Source: Posidonia oceanica
Taxonomy: Eukaryota > Streptophyta > Magnoliopsida > Alismatales > Posidoniaceae
Reading direction: 5' to 3'
Length of the DNA: 64,000 bases
Assembly: GCA_037176725.1 (NCBI GenBank)
Contig: JAZBRS010000026.1
Span: 150,361,501-150,425,500 of the forward strand
Position numbers and translations under genes: made by a program. Below are positions 11,419-23,031 of this stretch, one piece after another (the stretch's first letter is position 1; every line of letters begins with the position of its first letter). The notes beneath the pieces were generated by a model. It worked only from the letters and a program-made list of their open reading frames with translations, was not told the origin of the DNA and did no database searches.

Positions 11419-13656
11419 CAGTGTTACTAAGTCTAATGCAAATACTAAAAGATTTTAAGGTAGAAATGCCAATCATTACTTATGCAACATGGCTTCTTGA
11501 ATTCAACTTCAAGAAGTTCCTTGATGTCTGTTGAATGCTACCTATACAACAATATTTCCATATATTACTCCACTGAATCCAACTTAACTTCCACAGACTG
11601 ATAACAACCACTATTCAGTAGCCAGTAGCTACATTTGATGTATGCATATTCACTAGTAGTAATAGGTAAGATATATTAGGAAAGCAACACAATTTAGTCC
11701 ATCGTGGTAATGAAAAGCTGGAACAAAACTTTCATTTTTATCACACTTGGTGCAGTACAATACTATAGGCGTTCGAACAAATTGCAATAATCAGATGTGG
11801 GATTGGTTAGGTTTTCAAAAACTAGGTATGGAAAGCTGTTTTCTAGAAAATACTATATGGAAAATAAAATCTAGGAGTAGAGTTTAACCTCAGCCAACAA
11901 AGCCATTCCTTTATGTCCTTTCTCACAAAATCTTGAGAGTGATCAATATTTGGAGTAGCATGGAAATTATCTCCACTGCTCTTATTTCCCCGACCATGGA
12001 AGCAATGAACAAAACTTTTTAGCATCCAGAAGAAAAGAACTTGGTTATCATCAGAATTTAAGCCTTTAATATTTAAATGTAATAGGGCATTCCAATAAGC
12101 ACTAAAAAAATGAACATCCATACTTCCCTAACTCTTTTGTAGTTTATTAATAATAATAATAATAATAATAGTAATAATAATAATATAACTCCATGCTAAA
12201 AATCTTCTAGCTTCTTGGTTGATGGTGGTCATCAAGTATAACAAACTATTTTAATAATATAAATTCAGCTACACTAATGCCAGATAACTAATATATAAGT
12301 GGTCAATCTTTTTGATGTATAGCCTGGAATAGTTTAGAACTTTAGCGAGCATATTTCTGAATATGAAAACCAGGAGGCAGAAATATGCCATATGAAAAGG
12401 GAATATATAGAATGCCATATGCTAGATAAACAATCATGTCTTTTTTCTTTGAGCGGTGAATAAACAATCATGTCATCAACAAATATATAGAAAAGTGTAC
12501 TTGATGAAGTTTCCAAATAAGATATAGAAACGTGTTTTTGTGTTGTTTCAGCAAGTGAAATGAACTTAAAGAGGCGTATGTCATATTTCTCAACAGGATA
12601 TACAAAATCATATCTATCACAATTTGGGCTATATTCAATTTAGTTGTTGAAGGAAAAGGTATACCTTAACTTAAGCTATGAGGCCCTTGCAGTTTTTCAT
12701 TAAATTGTGTTGTTTTTCATTCATAGACTACTGAAAAAATAATTTCAGTATTACTAAAAAATTAATGTAATAATTACTGAAAAACTATTTTTCAGTAAAC
12801 TATAGAGGAAATACACTATAGTTATTGAAAAAAAAAATATGGACCTCATTTAGCTTAAGTAAAGTCAGACTTCATATAATAATTTGACTTATTAAGTAAA
12901 CAGCTGAAAAAAACAATAATACCAAATTATTGAGAAAATCGTTCTATGCATGATAAACTAGGAAACAAAGGTTGAAGCTCACAAGAAAATATAACCAATG
13001 ATAGAATTTGACATCCTACCTATCCACCAAAATTAATAATGAGCTTCTGTCTTATTTAAAAATTTTACTTACAGGTAAATTTTTTACCATTTAAGATAAG
13101 ATATAATAACATTTAACACACTAAGACTACTAAGATTCACTATAATTGTCTTGTTCCCGAATCTATGAGTCTTGGACTATGTTTATGTCGCTAGTGTCAT
13201 CAGTAAGAGTTACTTTATGGTACTATTTCTAGTCAAAAAACCTTTGAAGAACAAATTAAAGATGGCAGTAAGTCTAACTCAAGATAATCTGATATTGTTC
13301 CTTGAGTTGCTAGATTATTAAATAAGAATTATCTCTCAACAAGGAATGCTTTTACTACGACATAAATCTGTAATGTGCCTATGAAGTTAAGCTCGATATC
13401 ATTAGTTCATTGTACCAGATAATTTTTGAAAGCATGATAAAACTACTAGTAAGGAAAAACCAATTCAACTTATTAGTTTGACATCTTAAATATACGATCT
13501 CGTAACAAGGAGCCAACTACAAACTTGTCTCATAAAACACACTTTTTGAGATAAATACCTAATCAATTTAATAAAATTAAAGAATTGATTAAGAGAGTTT
13601 CCTTTGATTCTCTCATCATATTTAAGCAATAAGTTAGTCATTCATGAGTAGGGATT
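11419..13656. other. CACTA interior, AT-rich, mostly gene-free
   Basis: No known protein is recognised. A minus-strand ORF of 92 codons (11843-12121) has no features I can name. A TAA/AAT microsatellite lies at 12147-12182. The composition looks like intron or intergenic DNA. Confidence 0.5.
12147..12182. repeat. AAT microsatellite
   Basis: About 12 trinucleotide units of AAT, with one interruption (AGT). Confidence 0.9.
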
Positions 13657-13673
13657 TGCAGAAGATATATGAT

Positions 13674-13877
13674 TTATTCTAGAAGTAACTCTTCTTTCCC
13701 GGAAACAGAAGATATATGATCTATTCTAGAAGTAACTCTTGTAATATGCCCATCTTCTGACATCACAGGCAACTGCATATCAAGTGCTTCAGCAAGCCTA
13801 TCAGGACAACAAATGAGAATATTATCCACATTAGACATCTTCATATTGTAATCCCTGTTCATTATTTTTATTTCCAA
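13674..13877 (-). pseudogene. Candidate captured exon, unknown protein
   Basis: This minus-strand reading frame of 67 codons has ordinary protein composition (ICCPDRLAEALDMQLPV, then SEDGHITRVTSR), unlike the surrounding AT-rich DNA. A possible splice acceptor (CTGATAG) lies inside it. A 34-bp segment containing TTCTAGAAGTAACTCTT is duplicated with a 50-bp offset across its 3' end (about 13657-13740). I do not recognise the protein. It could be a fragment of a host gene caught in the CACTA element, or a chance ORF. Confidence 0.28.
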
Positions 13878-14280
13878 ATCAGTATTTCCTATACAATTTG
13901 ACTATGCTAGAAACTTCACGTTATTGTTATCTCATAAGGACAAGGCTATAAAAGAAAAACATTTTGACCAATCTTGCTGGAAATTTTATTTTTGATCTCA
14001 ACCATATATGATTCAAAAGTTAGTATATTATAGAAGATGGTCGCTTGTAAAATGTCCTCATGAGCTATCAATTAAAAACAAACATCTAGATTGAAGGGTA
14101 TGTAGATCAATTAAACACAAACAATTGAAAAAAGTATAAACAATAAGTAAAGAACTGTTATATGTAGATAATAAGTAAAATGGAACAATCTTATTACTGA
14201 AAACTTTTCTTTTCTTCTAAAAAAAATTAAAATTGAACAAAAAACATGTTAAATAAGTATATGAAAGGTATGTTCCTTAC

Positions 14281-14391
14281 GCAGTGCTCAGACTAAAGGA
14301 GCTCAGATACAGCATCATAATTAGAGTGAAACACTTTCTTGAAGATCTGTCGCATATCTTCTTCTCAAGGCACATCAAGGGATTAAAAAAC
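14281..14391 (-). pseudogene. Possible small exon, unknown protein
   Basis: On the minus strand an acceptor-like CTTTTAG (ending at 14392) and a donor-like TGC|GTAAGG (boundary 14281/14280) bracket about 110 bp. Reading frames inside are short. Only the splice signals support it, so this may be chance. Confidence 0.15.
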
Positions 14392-14792
14392 CTAAAAGAA
14401 TATCAATTATAAGTTATTCTTGCATTAGACTAGCAAATTAAAAATTATTACTTAATCTGTCTTGATTAATGAACAAGAGCAGTAGGATATATAATGCATA
14501 ATCAATTGCAACCAAAGGAGTGACAAGTTGAGATCAAATACTATAATGAAAAAAGCAATAAATCTGTCATTTAGGACAACATACCAGTCAATCAAGAGTG
14601 AACTGTACCTGCTTGTGTTCAATTGCATTCATCTTTTCACTCTAAAGAAAAAAAGAAAACCATCAACATAAACAAAAAGTAAAAGATTACTATGAATGTT
14701 GAAAGTATACTATGTTTCTTTGATTTTATGCTACTTCAAAACATTTACTTACCAACAGACATCAAAAGGAATCTTGAGACATATTACTTACC

Positions 14793-15318
14793 TTGACTAA
14801 GGAGGAGGACCAGAGCTATGGTGGAGGAGGACCAGAGGAAGATTGGAGCTGCGGTGGAGGAGGATCGGAGGAGGACTGGAGTGCAGTGGGGGAGGACTGG
14901 AGCTGCGGTGGAGGAACATAGGAGGACTAGAGTGCGGTGGGAGAGGACCGGATGAGGACGGAGGCCTAATTGGGAGGGGGGTCGCAGGTGGAGGAGCGAA
15001 ATCAGGAGGGGGTTGCGGCCGAAGGTGGCGCAGTCGGCAACGGTGAAGAGGGAGAGGTAGTAGGGGTGGAGGAGGAAGAAGGTGAAGGTGAAGAAGAGAG
15101 GATTTGGGGAGGAGGTCATAGCGATTTGGGGAAGGGTTTGGTTTGGGGATGAGGTCGTGGGGATATGGGAAGAAGTGGGAAAGGAACAGAGGTAAAGAGG
15201 GAAAAGGCCCATGTGATAAAATTTCAAGGATATTTAGCAAGGACATTGTGAGGACATGTCCTTGCAAATTGTCCTCGCTAAATGTAGAAATTCTGATAGT
15301 CTTGTTTTGCGAGGACAT
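14793..15318 (-). pseudogene. Proline/serine-rich first-exon-like region in CACTA element
   Basis: Two overlapping minus-strand frames (147 and 173 codons) cover GC-rich DNA just inside the right CACTA terminus. The region ends in a near-perfect splice donor, CAAG|GTAAGTAAT, at the 14793/14792 boundary. The product would be low-complexity (Pro, Ser, Leu, His), and the DNA holds imperfect repeats of GGAGGACTGGAGCTGCGGTG (about 14830-14960). The position beside the terminus fits the first exon of a transcript starting in the subterminal region. I cannot say whether it is element-derived or captured, or whether it is translated. Confidence 0.3.
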
Positions 15319-15411
15319 GTCTTTGTTAAATCCTCACTATCATTTTGCAAGGAAATGTCCTCATAATGTCCTCGCAAATTTTCCTCGTTAAATCTAGAAA
15401 TTCTAGTAGTG
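15222..15411 (-). repeat. CACTA right terminal and subterminal repeats
   Basis: About nine copies of GCGAGGACAT-type and GTCCTTGC-type motifs in both orientations end in CTAGTAGTG, the inverted copy of the left terminus. Confidence 0.8.
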
Positions 15412-16649
15412 GAGTTCACCGAATGATGGGTTCACTCCTTCTCCTGTTGTGTTGTACTAGGTGTTCTCTCTATCTCTCTCTATACGTATGTGAAAGTTTC
15501 TCTCCAGTCGCAACTCCCCTCTATGTTGGGTTTCTCTCTATCTCCAACTATGGTTCTTTGTCTGTCTCTCTCCAGTTGCATCTTCTCTGTTTTCGTTGGA
15601 TGCCAATGCTTTTATAGACGCTAGGGTGGAACAACCACTAATCGGTCATTGCCTTTGCACTTACACATGATTTCCCACCACTCGCTATCGTGCAAAAAAA
15701 TATTAATCATTTGTTTTATTTGGTCAACATTCATAGCCAAGTGGGATGGCTTGGATGGTCATTTTATTTTAATCTACAGTCTACACAAGTATAAGGGATT
15801 GATATTGAAATAACAATTCGAGGCACACATCTTTAGCAAATCGTTCTTTGACATGTGGGACAATTTAACTTTCCACATCTTGCTCAGCGCTCGTTGATTG
15901 CATTGCTCGGTTTGGATCAAGTCCAACTAGGGAGGTCGAGCAATTTGAACAAAATACATTGAAAAGGGCGGATTGACTTGGTGCTCGGTCTACAAGCAGC
16001 TTGAGAATGGTGAGGCGATGGATTGATGTGATCGAACACTACCAATGATTGCTTGATGCTTGGTTTGCAAGTAGCTTGAGAATAGTGAGGTGACTGATCG
16101 ACTCGATCAAACACTAATCGATGATCGCTCGACGTTCATTGACAGTTAACAGTTTGCCAATAGGCACAGTCAAATGCTACCAGTGTTTGCTAGTCGTTCG
16201 GCCTGCGAGTAGTTGAGTGTATAAAGGTGAGGTGGCCGATCAACATGATCGAACATTTCCAGTTGTCGCTTGTCGTTCGTCCTACGAGCATTTTGAGTAG
16301 ATGAGGTTGATGAGTAGATGAGGTTGATCAGCACGATCGAATGCTTTCCAATGTTCGTTGGTCGTTGGGCCTGCATGCATATGCCGAACCATAGCCACTT
16401 TTTGCTATCAATATTTTATGAGAATCCATGGCTATGAAGTTGTACATGTTGTTGGCAATCCAAGTAAAAGTCTTTTAGCAAATCATAAGTTAACGAGTGA
16501 CTTGAAGTTCATAGCCATGCACATGTTGCACACCTTCATGTGAAAATGCTTTCCATCTAGGATATTTTATGATCACATAAATAAATATGTATATTTGCTA
16601 TTTCACATGGTTACCATCAAGATATTACTATCAATATTTTGGTGTCAAC
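15412..16649. other. Non-coding stretch, possibly Tat-type LTR remnant
   Basis: No supported gene. The first 250 bp are CT-rich. The right part contains degenerate repeats and ends GGTGTCAACA (to about 16649), which on the minus strand reads TGTTGACACC. That is the start motif of Tat-type LTRs in this window, suggesting the end of a 3' LTR belonging to the minus-strand gypsy fragment beginning at 16650. No purine tract is seen at the join, so this is tentative. Confidence 0.4.
15930..16380. repeat. Degenerate tandem repeat, unit about 65-90 bp
   Basis: At least five diverged units share the core GATCGAACACTACCAATGAT, followed by a CGCTYGNCGTTCG-like part and a GCNTGCRAGTAG part (about 16023, 16105, 16170, 16250 and 16335). 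Confidence 0.55.
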
Positions 16650-17227
16650 ACCGACAAATAATATTTTTGAAGATGAAGCCACTCGTCTGATAATTGGTCA
16701 CTCTTACCTATGGTTTGGCCTCTACCCATTTTATGAAATAGTCTACCCTAACAATAAGCCACAATATAGCTACCCAAGGGCCTTGGGAAATGGGCTGACT
16801 ATATCAATCCCTTATTGATCTAATGGTACTGGAGACCTGATCGGAGTGAGTTCAACTGGAGGAGCTTGTGAGTAGGAGGCAAACCACTGACATCGGTCAC
16901 ATCTCCAGACGAGGTCCACAACCTCTTCTTGGAGGGTTGGCTAGTAGTATCCCTGCCTTAAGACTTTGTAAGCGAGTGATCGTGCTCTTGAATGGTTTCT
17001 GTAGACACCTTCATGGACTTCTTCCAGCATCAGTCGACTTTCATTGAGTCCCACACGTTTGAGAAGTGGGTGTGAGATCGACCTTTAGTAAAGGCGTCTG
17101 AATGCGATGCAATATCAGGCCACTCACCTTTTGATCTGCTTACCATATGTACAGTTGTTTGGTAGGGTTCCATTAAGGAGGTACTCCTAGATCAGCATTC
17201 GCTAGTCGTCCATTTGGCCGATCACAT
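16650..17227 (-). pseudogene. Integrase N-terminal fragment (Tat gypsy)
   Basis: In broken minus-strand frames the translation contains a decayed integrase zinc-binding region: a GYYWPT-like step, then CDRCQ (about 16895-16945), followed by the beginning of the core (a DIVSPFPKA-like stretch near 16790). Integrase would insert element DNA. The DDE core is absent because the fragment ends at the putative LTR. Confidence 0.65.
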
Positions 17228-18002
17228 TTACCTCTGACTTCCTTTTGGTACTTGGCTCGATAGTATTTCAAAGACGATGTTGGTGGTTGTCCCCTTGAAC
17301 GCCGATGTCAACCAAGATAGTGCATCTACCTTAGTGTTTTCCACACACAGGACTTGAATAACATCACAAAACTCAAAGACTAGCATCAGTCGTCGTATCT
17401 CAGCCAAGTACTGGGCCATATTAGCATGCCGAGCTTCAAAACCTCTCGACTGTTGCCTAGCAACTAGTTGAGAGTCGGTGTAGACAAGCAACTTTTGGGC
17501 TCCTACCTTAGCAGATATGCAAAGACCAGCCAGGAGTGCTTCATATTTTGCGGTGTTATTGGTGGCACGGAAATCAAGCTGAAGGGCATGCTCAAAGCGG
17601 GTGTTCTCTGGATTGATAAGGAGGATGCTTACTTTGATCCCTTTAGAGGTGGAGGATCCGTCAACATACAATCTCCATGGTCCCGCTTCCTCAATCAAGC
17701 CAGCTCTAGGGGTAAACTTGGTGATGAAGTCAGAGAGCGCTTGCACTTTTATGGCAACCTGTGGCTGGTAAGACAAGTCAAATTCCCCTAGTTCGACTGA
17801 CCACTTCAGTAGTTGACTGGAGGCCTCTGGCTTGTGCAAAGTTTGCCTCAATGTTTGATTTGTGCAGACAATCACTATATGCGCTTGGAAGTATAGGCGG
17901 AGCTGCCGAGCTGTAACAACCACTGCAAATGCCAACTTCTCCAATCGAGCGTACCACGTCTTCGGTCCCTTCAATGTCTTGTTGATATAATAGATGGGCC
18001 AC
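17228..18002 (-). pseudogene. RNase H plus second (aRNH) RNase H, Tat gypsy
   Basis: The 248-codon frame starts in the pol RNase H (WYARLEKLAFAVV, then a QTLRQTLHKPEASSQLLKW region) and continues into a second RNase H with WRLYVDGSS, TNNTAKYEALLAGL and LLVYTDSQLV, which carry its conserved Asp/Glu residues. Two RNase H domains in tandem identify the Tat lineage. An overlapping frame (17778-18002) shows the upstream part after a frameshift. Pol cleaves RNA in RNA-DNA hybrids with these domains. This copy is inactive. Confidence 0.8.
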
Positions 18003-18029
18003 TACTGCCCATCTTCCTCCTTCACTAGC

Positions 18030-19031
18030 ACAGCTCCGAGTGCTCGATCTGTGACTAAGAGAAATAGCTGCAAGACCTCTCTTGGGCTTGGGTGAGCAAG
18101 CAAGGGTGGCTCCGCTTGGTATGTCTTTACTGCCTTAAAGGCTTCTTGACAACTTTGGTTCCAAATCAGGGGGCGTTCTTCTATGCCTATCCCTTGAGCA
18201 GATCAAAGAAAGGGTGGCACTTCCTACCGAACAGAACATAAAACGACCGAGGACTGTTATCTGTCCAGCTAGTCACTGAACCTCCTTGATAGTCCGAGAG
18301 GGTTGCATGTCCAAGATCGCCTTTATTTGATCACGGTTTGCCTCGATACCTTGGTGTGTTATTAGGAAACCAAGAAACTTCCATGCTCGTATGTCGAATA
18401 CACATTTTTCAGGGTTCAACTTCACCTTATACTTTCTGAGTTGGGTGAATGTCTCCATCAAGTCCGCCACGTGGTTAGTCTCTTTCTTGCTCTTGACTAG
18501 TATATCATCAACATATGCATCTCTATTTGGACCAAACTATGCTTTGAAGATCTTTTAGACCAGCCACTGGTAGGTAGCCCCAACATTCTTAAGACCAAAC
18601 GGCATCACCCTATAGTAGTATGTTCCCCAATCGATGATAAAATTCATCTTTTCCTCATCCGCTAGGTTCATTCGGATTTGGTTGTACTCAGAGAAAGCAT
18701 TCATCATGCTAAGAAGCTTGTTTCCGGATGCACCATCTACTAGCTAATCAATGCTTGGAAAGGGAAAGCTATCTTTAGGACAACACTTATTTAAGTCAGT
18801 GAAATCAATGCACATTCACCACTTGTTGCTCAGCTTCCGCATGAGAACCACATTAGCCAACCATTCTGGGTAATGTACCTCCCAAATAAATTTGATGTTT
18901 AGGAGCTGGTCAACATCCTTTGACACGGCCTCTTGCTTCTCCACCACTTGTGTTTGTTTCTTTTGCCTTTTGGGCTGAGCAGTTGGGTCTAAATTCAAGT
19001 TGTGGGTGACGACCCTAGGGTCTACACCCAC
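18030..19031 (-). pseudogene. Reverse transcriptase, Tat gypsy, broken
   Basis: Frames at 18816-19031 carry the RT start (LNLDPTAQPKRQKKQ, IKFIWEVHYPEWLANVV, with the expected VKKANGKWR region altered). The frame at 18273-18470 carries the end of the RT palm (LRKYKVKLNPEKCVF, FLGFLITHQGIEAN). Between them decayed sequence with a VDDILVKS-like trace is readable near 18490-18530. Several stops and frameshifts separate the pieces. Confidence 0.75.
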
Positions 19032-19455
19032 CAGATCAATCGTCCGCTATGTAAAGACATCAGCATTTTCTTGCATGGTTCGGGTTAGTGTTCCCTAGGC
19101 CTTAGTTTGCAACGAGCATCCTATCCATGAGGTCCTAGGGTGGTTGGTCGTCCCCAACTGAATTTCTTCCATCTCCCTAGCCAGATCTATTCTTGGATTC
19201 TATGGTCCTGTGTCCACTACCTCAGTTGCCAATTCCCACTCGACAGGTTGCATCCCTGCCTCCAGCTTATCTTTCGCCTGCTCCTGCTAAAGGACTAGCA
19301 TCTCCACTTTTTTCACCCGGAGTTAGGCCACATAGCACTCCCAAGTGGTGAGCTGGTCGCCTCGAACACATCCTACCCCCCAGTTGGGGGGGGGGGGGGT
19401 GCGTTATACAGAGGTGGTAGGTCGTTGACACAACTTGCATTCTAGTGAGGGTTGA
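19032..19455 (-). other. Protease-RT linker of Tat gypsy, unreadable
   Basis: The position between protease and RT fits a pol linker, but frames are broken. It includes a 14-base G run (19386-19399). Confidence 0.45.
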
Positions 19456-19917
19456 TCATCCCAAAATGATGTTGTAGCAATAAGGAATCCTCACCACCAC
19501 AAACTCTATCATGATTATGATGTGTTGGTCGCCCTCCCTGAGGCTCATTGGAAGAGTGATGATGCCCTCGGTCGACGTGCTATGGTTGTTAAAGCCGATC
19601 TGTTGAGTCTTCATCAGCCATAGGTCATAGGCGTTAAGCCTCATCTTCTGAAAAGGTTCCCAAAACTATAGGCCACATGAGCTCCCATTATCAATAAGAA
19701 CCAGGTTATCAGAAACAATTGTTGTGATCACCAAAGCATCGTCATACAACACGGCGAGATCCTCCAGGTCCCAGTTGGTAAAACTAATCTCCTCGTCTCT
19801 GTGGAGCCTCTTCATTCCATGAGTGTCATGACGGGCATTATGCAACTCGTGCATGTAATTCTTCCTGGTCACGTTACTACCTTCTGCGGTCAGTACCCCA
19901 AAGATCATTTCTATCAC
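19456..19917 (-). pseudogene. Aspartic protease, Tat gypsy, broken
   Basis: The frame 19666-19917 ends in LVLIDNGSSCGL, where D-N-G-S-S is the retroelement protease active-site motif. The next frame (19456-19644) continues with PMSLREGDQHIIIMIEFVVV and PYCYNIILG, the flap and C-terminal part. The protease would process Gag-Pol. A frameshift or stop lies between about 19645 and 19670. Confidence 0.75.
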
Positions 19918-20029
19918 CCTTGTATTCTCCTACGAGGGTGCTCCCTTCAGTCACCTGTCTTGGTCGCCCGTGGGACCATCTCTTGTTGCGTGATAGTCTT
20001 CAATTCAACGGCGATCGACGTATCTACCC

Positions 20030-20395
20030 AAGCACTCCCTCCTAATTAACGCCTCAATTTCTTCCTTCAAGTTCCAGCAGTTCTCCGTATTGTGCCTTGG
20101 TTCCTAGTGAAACTCGCAGTACTTCGAGGTGCTCACCCCCTTCCAAGCTTAGGTTTGATTCTGACCAGCCACTTTAGCAGCTCAGTGTCTTTGACTTCCA
20201 TTAGCTGTCGGGTCATTGAGACATTGAGTGGGGCAAAATGGTGGAGCTACTGGCCGATTGGGATAGATCCGCCTAGAACCTACTTTGAATGACTACTTGT
20301 CGTTGCGCCCCTGATGATAGGTTGGTCGCTTTTCCCAGTCCCGATTACGACATCCTCGTGAATGTGACCTAAAAGTTTCCTCCCAACAAACAAAC
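20030..20395 (-). pseudogene. Gag C-terminal region, Tat gypsy
   Basis: The minus strand reads KYCEFH, a stop, then EPRHNTENCWNLKEEIEAL (about 20045-20125). This is the single Cys/His knuckle and helix typical of Tat-lineage Gag, which packages element RNA. Upstream sequence to about 20395 continues as decayed Gag and then becomes unrecognisable. Confidence 0.72.
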
Positions 20396-21081
20396 AACTT
20401 TACGCCTCCTCCCGCTCTACGCCTCTCTCCCTCTCTCTCTCTCTCCCTCGATGCCTCTCCCGACCTCACCATCAGATGCCTCTCTCCACCTCCCTTTGGC
20501 ACCACCCCCACAGCATTACCACTGGCCTCGCACCAACACTACCATCGACTGCCTTTCTCAGGCATCACCACCGGTCTCGCACAAGCACTACCACCAATCA
20601 CCTCTCTTCAGCATCATCATTGGCAGACTCGCACCACCATCGATCAACAAACACGTCTCCTTCTATTATCCAACTAGGCAAGCAAGAAACTTCGTATTCA
20701 TCGAGGTGACTTAAGTTCTACTGTTCTGTTCTTGATTTTGGGTGACATTTCCATGCATGTCTTCTTGAAATGGGCATCTTTTCAATTGGATTGTGCAATT
20801 GGGAGGCGTGTCCCAATTGGGTTGGTCCTATTTATGTTGGTTGTTTGATCAAATTCCTGATTAACCTCCAACTCTTTATTTTCTTAGGGTCTTGTTCTGG
20901 TTCATGCTCTTTTTTGTGACGTTGCTAGGTCTATTTGCCTCTTTTCTTCTTGTAAATTCCATAAAAATGGGTTTTAATGGATTTCTTGTAGATGAGTAGG
21001 ATATGCTTGATATGGAGGTTAGTTCCCAGGGAATAGAATAGGTTCACACTGCGAAAGGGCATAGGTTATGGTGTGGAAAGC
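20396..21081. other. Unassigned stretch between gypsy elements
   Basis: CT-rich (20400-20460), then Pro/Ser/His-coding-like repeats on the plus strand, then ordinary AT-balanced DNA. No recognisable domain, RNA gene or element end. Short ORFs here are low-complexity and not supported. Confidence 0.5.
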
Positions 21082-21413
21082 TGATACGAGTGGTGGGGGA
21101 TGAGCTTGCCGATGCTCGAGACGGACCACGACAGTTTCATTGGTGGCCAATCATGGCGGACTGGAAGGAGGGGAGGACAGAGAAAGAAGGAGGAGGCAGA
21201 AGAAGGGAGGAAGAAGGAGAAGAGTGAGAGAATTGGTGTAATACGCTGCCATGCAAGATGACACCGGTTTGATTTATAAAGACTCCGATTACAACCTATC
21301 ATTAGTCTACTAACAAGGCAACTAAATGCAACAACAACTAAACTAAACATTGCTTGTCAAACAACAACTAAAGTTGGAATAACAACTAAAGCTAAGGCAC
21401 TGGCTACATGGCA
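21082..21413 (-). repeat. 3' LTR of the chromovirus (probable)
   Basis: On the minus strand it begins TGCCATGTAGCC after a purine-rich AGGGATAC and ends CACTCGTATCA. It holds a TATA-like TTTATAAATC near 21275-21285 followed by a CT-rich tract. Length (about 330 bp) fits short-LTR chromoviruses. No second LTR remains for comparison, so the ends are inferred. Confidence 0.5.
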
Positions 21414-23031
21414 GTATCCCTGGCCTTATCTTCACATCCACAGGCCGCATGGCATCCTTCCCCAGCCTTTGCTTTACGTCCACAGGCTGCATGGCATCCC
21501 TCCACAGCCTTTGCTTCAACGTCCTCCTGCTGCATGGGCTCCTGGCCGGTTCGTACCAGGTGGTTATTGGTGGGCGACGATCTCGAGGCGTCCGGTGTCA
21601 GGTTGGTAGTGAAGGCATTCGTATCATTGCCACTCACTTGAGAAGAGACCTTGTTCTCAAGGTCGAATAAGGGATAGGTTTTTTGGAAATCAAATAGCTT
21701 CATCTAAGTAGCCTCCTCTCGTGCAGACTAGTCCCAGTGGGCGAGAACTTCGGTCACCGCCTTGTTCTTGTACTTCATCATCCTGCGGTCCAAAATAATA
21801 TGGGAGTATTTGGGTGGAGCTTCTTCTAGCAACCCTTTCGGCAACGATGGAGTGATGAGTTCTGAGTTCCCCATCCACCTTTTCCGAACTGAGACGTGGA
21901 CGACGGGGTGAATCTTGGCGCCCATAGGAAGAGATAGTTCGTAAGCTACCTTTCCCACCCTGCTCTTGATTTGGAAGGGGTCGAAGTATCGGGGGTTCAG
22001 CTTTTGCACCATCCGGCGAGCTATGGGGGACTGTCGATATGGCTGCAATTTTAAATAGACCCACTCGCCAATGCCATATTGCTGATCGGTCCGATGCTGG
22101 TCGGCTAATCTTTTCATCCTGTGCTGGGCCTTCTCCAAGTTGTGTCTCAGGATTTGCAGCATATCATCACGGTCACGGAGGTAGCGGTCGACGGCGTCTA
22201 CCATGGTAGTCCTGGGGACATAAGATAAGACCATGGGTGGAGGACGCCCATAAACTACTTCAAAGGGGGTGGTCTTTCTTGCTGGGTGGTAGAACATATT
22301 GTAATTCCACTCCGCCCATGGAAGCCATTTGATCCAAACCCCTGCTTCACCGAACAAAAACACCGTAGGTATGTCTCCAACCTTCGGTTGACAACCTCGG
22401 ACTGTTTGTACGTTTGAGGGTGATAGGCGGTGCCCATTGCAAGTGTAGTTCCTTGGAGCTTGAAGAGCTCGTTCCAAAATAGACTAGTGAAAACGGCATC
22501 GCGATCGCTGACGATGGTTTCCGGTATGCCGTGGAGTTTAACCATGTTGTGGACAAAAGCTTTAGCCAGGTGCCGTGTATGGATGTTGCAGAGGAATGAA
22601 ATGAGAGTATTTTGATAACCGATCCACCATGACCATGATCACAGACTTGGACTGAGATGAAGGTAGACCTTCTATGAAGTCCATTGAGATGTCCATACAC
22701 ACCCCCGTCGGAATTGGAAGGGGTTGAAGAAAACCGGCGGGAGCTTGCGTATCATACTAGTGTCGCTGACACACATCGCATTCCCGGATGTGGGAGTGCA
22801 CATCCTTCCGCATTCCCGTCCAATAAAAGGTCCGTTGGACCCCTTGGAGTGTTCGGTGGAAACCACCATGGCCAGCCGTACGAGAGTCATGTAGCTCCTG
22901 TAGGATGCATGGGAATAGAGGAGGGCGTGGTGCAAGGAACAACCTCCCTTTTTTATAAATTATGTTGTCTTTCATGGAGTATTTCCCAGCATCCAATGCT
23001 CCTTCGTGCCACTTGCTCACCAGTTGTTTGA
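21407..23031 (-). pseudogene. Integrase with chromodomain-like C-terminus (chromovirus)
   Basis: The zinc-binding H2C2 region lies at about 22760-22890 (HDSRTAGHGGFHRTLQG, CDVCQRH). The catalytic core follows in a shifted frame (GIPETIVSDRDAVFTSLFW and AYHPQTYKQSEVVNR, about 22380-22530), then the C-terminal part of frame 21728-22477 (WAEWNYN, TPFEVVYGRPPP, KLNPRYFDPFQI). It ends in a chromodomain-like tail with AVTEVLAHWD and YPLFDLENKVSSQ. Such chromodomains steer integration to marked chromatin. Stops at about 21727 and frameshifts near 22480-22700 break it. Confidence 0.82.

Larger units (their letters stand above)
5853..15411. mobile_element. CACTA-type DNA transposon, transposase not visible
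   Basis: The left end reads CACTACTAGG (5853) and the right end TTCTAGTAGTG (to 15411), giving the inverted CACTACTAGR termini of plant CACTA (En/Spm) elements. Inside each end lie many short motifs in both orientations built on GCGAGGACAT / TGTCCTTGC, the subterminal repeats expected as transposase binding sites. The flanking 3-mers are GGG and GAG, so the 3-bp target-site duplication is not perfect. I recognise no TNP2-type transposase. After subtracting the nested solo LTR (6771-11418), about 4.9 kb remains, with gene-like fragments on the minus strand, so this is probably non-autonomous. Confidence 0.8.
16650..20395 (-). mobile_element. Ty3/gypsy element, Tat lineage, decayed gag-pol
   Basis: On the minus strand the order is gag end, protease, reverse transcriptase, RNase H, second RNase H, start of integrase. 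This is Ty3/gypsy order with the extra RNase H that marks the Tat lineage (including Ogre/Retand). Every domain is broken by stops or frame changes. The integrase catalytic core is largely missing, and the gag N-terminus and 5' LTR are absent. Confidence 0.83.

Noticed and set aside
6766..11423. Target-site duplication for the solo LTR at 6771-11418.
   Set aside because: TAGTA and CAGTG differ at two of five bases. The element call rests on its ends and homology instead.
12466..12516. FVDDMIVYS-like peptide on the minus strand, reminiscent of a copia RT active site.
   Set aside because: Too short, no neighbouring RT motifs, and adjacent DNA is a small direct repeat.
14797..15318. Proline-rich cell-wall-like protein gene.
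   Set aside because: No signal peptide or defined repeat motif such as extensin SPPPP. The DNA is a GGAGGA-rich repeat at a transposon end. It is kept only as a low-confidence exon-like region.
20396..21060. Possible host exon (Pro/Ser/His-rich ORFs).
   Set aside because: No recognisable domain, overlapping frames equally open, and no clear splice signals.
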